Shown piece by piece: positions 39,663 to 42,129 of a DNA stretch of 42,129 nucleotides. Under the pieces are notes generated by a model that made no database searches, was not told the DNA's origin, and was given only the letters and a program-made list of their open reading frames with translations. Source of the DNA: Sphingomonadales bacterium (GTDB taxonomy: Bacteria > Pseudomonadota > Alphaproteobacteria > Sphingomonadales > Sphingomonadaceae); the NCBI GenBank assembly GCA_028289885.1, contig JAQGKX010000111.1, positions 1 through 42,129 on the forward strand. Direction: 5' to 3'. Position 1 is the stretch's first letter. Each line of letters starts with the position of its first letter. The position numbers and the translations under genes were made by a program.

Positions 39663-40391
39663 ATGAGCAGCGATCAGGTACAGGTGCTCAAGAAGCTCAT
39701 CCTCGATCATGTGAGCAGCCCATCGGTGCGCCATATTCGCGATCCTATCGTGATCTCCCGGTTGGCCGAGGGGTTCGTTGCCAATTTTGATCGGCGCGAT
39801 CCCCTTTGGCAAAAATGGGGTGAGCAGCGCGAACAATTGCTGCGCGTCGCCGCGCGCAGTTTCGTGCCCCTGACCGATCTGACTGACCGGCTCAATGAAC
39901 TCGCCGGTCCGAAGATGACCCGCGCCGACGTCCAGCAGCGCCTCAACGCGCTGCTTGAGGAATCTTATTTCTCGTATCCAGATGAGCGACTGCATGCCGG
40001 TTGCCTGGAATTCTATGAGACGGAAAAAGCGAAGGGCACGGAGTTCACCGCGATCATCTATGCGCTGCGGGACTATGTCGACGAGGAGGAAGACCGCCTG
40101 CGGCGGGAATGGCAGGACGAACTCTCGCGACGCAATGAGGAGGAGAAGCTAGCGGCGCGGAAGCGGCTTCGTTCTGGCGCCGATTGTAAGTGGACCGCGT
40201 TGGAGGATGGCTCGAAGAGCGTTTACGCGCGCACGAACGGGCGCCTTTTCAGGCTGACGGTTACCGATGACGGCTTTCAAGTGCTGGAGAAGCTCGAGAG
40301 CTTCGATGACTCCGAGCCCGAGTGGATAGGCCGCTATCGCTACCGCCGGGATGCAACGAAGGTGCTCAAGGAGGTCGCCTATGTCGACTGA
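39663..40391 (+). CDS. Unknown 242-residue protein, integrase- and RES/Xre-linked
   Basis: Not recognised. Residues 1-110 look helical (VQVLKKLILDHV ... LTDRLNELAGPKMTRADVQQRLNALLEE), 120-175 are highly charged and likely a coiled coil (LRDYVDEEEDRLRREWQDELSRRNEEEKLAARKRL without a Pro or Gly), and 180-242 look beta-rich (KWTALEDGSKSVYARTNGRLFRL ... WIGRYRYRRDATKVLKEVAY). It starts 1 bp after the integrase stop and overlaps the antitoxin start by 11 bp, so it is the middle of a coupled run int-orf-Xre-RES. It is much larger than a typical excisionase. A directionality, regulatory or third toxin-antitoxin role are all possible. Confidence 0.8.
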   Translation: MSSDQVQVLKKLILDHVSSPSVRHIRDPIVISRLAEGFVANFDRRDPLWQKWGEQREQLLRVAARSFVPLTDLTDRLNELAGPKMTRADVQQRLNALLEESYFSYPDERLHAGCLEFYETEKAKGTEFTAIIYALRDYVDEEEDRLRREWQDELSRRNEEEKLAARKRLRSGADCKWTALEDGSKSVYARTNGRLFRLTVTDDGFQVLEKLESFDDSEPEWIGRYRYRRDATKVLKEVAYVD

Positions 40392-40878
40392 GGCGCATAA
40401 GATTGACTTATCCAGATATGGATCTATATATCTAGATATGGACCTTGCTTCACCTTTGCCGAATGGCTCCGCCGAACCGGTCGATGTTGCACGCCGGCGC
40501 GATCCCGCCGTGCGCAAGAGCTTGTCGGGACCAGCATTGCGAACCTTCTTCGCGATCGCCAAAGCTTGGAGCCTGAGCGTCGAGGAGCAGCGAGGCCTGC
40601 TTGGATGGCCGCCAGCGTCCACCTTCCATAAGTATAAGGCAGGCGACGTCGGTCAGCTCAATTACGACATGCTGACGCGCATCTCCCTGATCATCGGCAT
40701 ATATAAGGCGCTGCACATCCTCTACGAAGACGGCTTGGCCGATCGGTGGCCCAAGCTGCCTAACAGCAACGCGCAGTACGGAGGAAACCCCGCGCTCACG
40801 TTGATGATCGAGAGCGGGATCGATGGTCTCTACAGAACGCGGCGCCTGCTTGATGCGCGACGCGGTGCCTGGAATTGA
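40381..40878 (+). CDS. Xre/MbcA/ParS-type antitoxin (DUF2384)
   Basis: A 165-residue antitoxin of the RES-Xre class. A helical Xre-like DNA-binding half (ALRTFFAIAKAWSLSVEEQRGLLGWPPASTFHKYKAGD) is followed by the DUF2384 toxin-binding end with GGNPALTLMIESGIDGLYRTRRLLDARRGAW, the most conserved part of the family. The start is uncertain. The ATG at 40381 overlaps the upstream gene; the in-frame ATG at 40438 (Met20, MDLASPLPNG) would follow an internal promoter and palindrome at 40403-40442, and residues 1-19 are not needed for either domain. It shares one base with the toxin ATG. Confidence 0.9.
   Translation: MSTEAHKIDLSRYGSIYLDMDLASPLPNGSAEPVDVARRRDPAVRKSLSGPALRTFFAIAKAWSLSVEEQRGLLGWPPASTFHKYKAGDVGQLNYDMLTRISLIIGIYKALHILYEDGLADRWPKLPNSNAQYGGNPALTLMIESGIDGLYRTRRLLDARRGAWN
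40403..40442 (+). promoter_or_regulatory. Promoter and palindromic operator inside the antitoxin 5' coding region
   Basis: TTGACT (40403-40408), 16 bp, TATATA (40425-40430) form a near-consensus promoter. Around and after it are the 12-bp perfect palindrome ATATCTAGATAT (40428-40439) and two direct copies of AGATATGGA (40414-40422 and 40434-40442) spaced exactly 20 bp, two turns of the helix. The start point predicted about 7 nt beyond the -10 falls at the in-frame ATG 40438. The AT-rich stretch stands out in GC-rich coding DNA. A DUF2384/Xre complex that represses its own promoter is established for this class; the exact site is inference. Confidence 0.7.
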
Positions 40879-41555
40879 TGCCGCCGATCACGCGGCTTCA
40901 GCAGAAAGACACCCATCGGCTGATCCCCAGCAGGTTCCCGCCGGTAGGTGTCCTCGATGTGGTGACGCTGCCCGAAGACCTCGAATTCATTTTTGAGCTT
41001 GAGGGCTGGACCAACGATCGCATCATGGCGGAACTTGGCATCATCCGTATGCTTCCCGCTGACGAGTGGGTTGTCGGTCGGCCCCATGCAACGGCGATCA
41101 TGGCGGCGTTCTGTCACCCGGCTCCCAACGGCGGCCGCTTCAACACGCCCGATCTGGGTGCCTGGTACGCAGCCTTCGATCTCGAAACCGCTTTTGCGGA
41201 ATCTGTCCATCACAGGACCAAAGAACTCGAAGAAATCGGCGTTTTCGAAACGGCGGTTCAGATGCGGCAATATCTTTCCGATTTCGACGCCGATTTCCAT
41301 GATGTGCGTGGCGACGATCAGGCTTTTGCTTCTCTACATGACCCCGATAGCTGGGAGGCAGCGCAGCCTTTCGGGGCAGACCTGCGTCGACAGGGCTCGA
41401 ACGGCATCGCGTTTCGCAGCGTGCGGCATTCTGGTGGCCAATGCCTTGCCTGCTATCGCCCTCCACTGGTTCTCAACATTCGGCCCGCGGCGCATTTCGA
41501 GTATCGATGGCAGGGAACGCCCACGGCGGTGATCAGCGAACTTGCCGCAAATTGA
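40878..41555 (+). CDS. RES-domain toxin
   Basis: A 225-residue toxin of the RES family (MbcT, ParT, Res), which either degrades NAD+ or ADP-ribosylates PRPP synthetase. Residues that fit the ART-like site are Arg87 in NGGRFNTPD, Tyr97 in WYAAF, Glu108 in TAFAES and Ser181 in NGIAFRSVRHSGG. The ATG at 40878 overlaps the antitoxin stop by 1 bp; an in-frame TTG lies just upstream. At 225 residues it is in the larger half of the family, with an N-terminal extension of about 70 residues before the first catalytic Arg. Which chemistry it performs is not decided by the sequence. Confidence 0.9.
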   Translation: MPPITRLQQKDTHRLIPSRFPPVGVLDVVTLPEDLEFIFELEGWTNDRIMAELGIIRMLPADEWVVGRPHATAIMAAFCHPAPNGGRFNTPDLGAWYAAFDLETAFAESVHHRTKELEEIGVFETAVQMRQYLSDFDADFHDVRGDDQAFASLHDPDSWEAAQPFGADLRRQGSNGIAFRSVRHSGGQCLACYRPPLVLNIRPAAHFEYRWQGTPTAVISELAAN

Positions 41556-41726
41556 CATAAACTGGCTATTCTCCGTCCGGCAGGCAATGGCGCACGAGGC
41601 CTAACCCGTCTTATGCACCGGGATGATGGTTTGGGGTTGGCGATCGTAGCGTAACTATCTGATTTGGTTTAGAGAATGGTTGCTTACACCAATCCTCGAG
41701 ACCGGACAGAAAGCGCCACGACCGCC
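41556..41726. other. Gap between the RES toxin and the IS1380-type transposase (probable IS left end)
   Basis: 171 bp without a gene. One end of the insertion sequence must lie here, because transposase genes of this family begin a short distance inside the element. A candidate terminal sequence starts near 41600 (CCTAACCCGTC then TTATGCACCGGG), but the matching right end is outside the window, so the boundary and any target duplication cannot be set. Confidence 0.45.
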
Positions 41727-42129
41727 ATGTCAGATGATAGCGTCCTCCCCTTTTCGTTTCCAGCCATTCATGGTCGGAAAGTCACTGCTGCGTTTGATGG
41801 CGGCAGACTGACATCGGACGGTGGGGTGCTGCTTCTGGCGCAGGCCGAGCGAGGGCTCGGGATCGCTAGTCGACTTGCCAGCTGCATCGCCGATCCCAGA
41901 GACCAGAGCCGTGTAACCCATAGCCTCGATGGCATATTGCGCGCCCGCATCCTGGCCATATCTTGCGGTTACGAGGATGCCGACGATCTCGACACGCTGC
42001 GTCATGATCCGGGGTTCAAAATCGCGCTGGGCAAACTGCCGGACGGGTCGCTTGGGCTTGCCAGCCAACCGACCATGTCGCGCTGGGAGAATGCGCCGAC
42101 CACACGTGAGCTGGTTCGGCTCACCGGCA
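41727..42129 (+). CDS. IS1380-family transposase, 5' part cut by the window edge
   Basis: The frame starts at ATG 41727 and stays open to the right edge, giving 134 codons with no stop. It begins MSDDSVLPFSFPAIHGRKV and continues with TAAFDGGRLTSDGGVLLLAQ, IADPRDQSRVTHSLDGILRA, RILAISCGYEDADDLDTLRH and SQPTMSRWENAP, the well-known N-terminal region of IS1380-family DDE transposases. The first catalytic Asp is read as the one in AISCGYEDADDLD or just after; the rest of the catalytic site lies off the edge. It interrupts or decorates the integrated element 171 bp after the RES gene. Confidence 0.92.
   Translation, partial: MSDDSVLPFSFPAIHGRKVTAAFDGGRLTSDGGVLLLAQAERGLGIASRLASCIADPRDQSRVTHSLDGILRARILAISCGYEDADDLDTLRHDPGFKIALGKLPDGSLGLASQPTMSRWENAPTTRELVRLTG

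Overview
The window is a compact, GC-rich, almost fully coding piece of an alphaproteobacterial chromosome. Gene content and protein sequence style point to the Sphingomonadaceae (Sphingomonas or a close relative). Evidence: the gene orders mdh-sucD-sucA-sucB-lpd, bamD-recN-ligA and yajC-secD-secF-Mth938, a groESL operon with a CIRCE operator, and two kinds of short extragenic inverted repeat of a type familiar from sphingomonad genomes. No species can be named from the sequence alone.

Layout. 1-0.4 kb: groES (groEL would lie off the left edge) with a CIRCE site. 0.6-3.05 kb: sppA and a GNAT acetyltransferase, translationally coupled. 3.08-11.05 kb (minus): a TCA-cycle operon, mdh, sucD, sucA, sucB, lpdA, ending in a TRIC-type channel gene. 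11.2-13.9 kb: a membrane acyltransferase, zapE and a PaaI-type thioesterase. 13.9-21.8 kb: the four succinate dehydrogenase genes, with sdhB separated from sdhCDA by a surface-polysaccharide cassette (flippase, TagF-like glycerophosphotransferase, nucleotidyltransferase), a small membrane protein and a mazEF toxin-antitoxin pair. 21.9-25.9 kb: a soluble chemoreceptor with a globin-like front end, an SDR oxidoreductase, prmA and phenylalanine hydroxylase. 25.9-30.6 kb: ligA, recN, bamD. 30.8-36.1 kb: mannose-6-phosphate isomerase, a glycosyltransferase, an Mth938-like protein and secF, secD, yajC. 36.2-38.1 kb: tRNA-Pro(GGG), a secreted protein of unknown function and a LysR regulator.

From about 38.13 kb to the right edge the window enters an integrated mobile element. 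Its boundary is the 45-nt 3' part of a tRNA-Thr(GGT) gene, followed by a P4-type tyrosine integrase, an unknown 242-residue protein, an Xre/DUF2384 antitoxin, a RES-domain toxin and the 5' end of an IS1380-family transposase. The intact tRNA-Thr should be reconstituted at the element's other end, outside the window.

The parts most worth a second look are the integrase-linked three-gene Xre-RES module, which carries a promoter-plus-palindrome inside the antitoxin's own 5' coding region; the mazEF operator, which has the same spacing between promoter hexamers and ATG and suggests a leaderless transcript; the split sdh locus; and the globin-like soluble chemoreceptor. No CRISPR array or rRNA gene was seen. 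All functional calls rest on reading the translated sequences and motifs; no database search was run.
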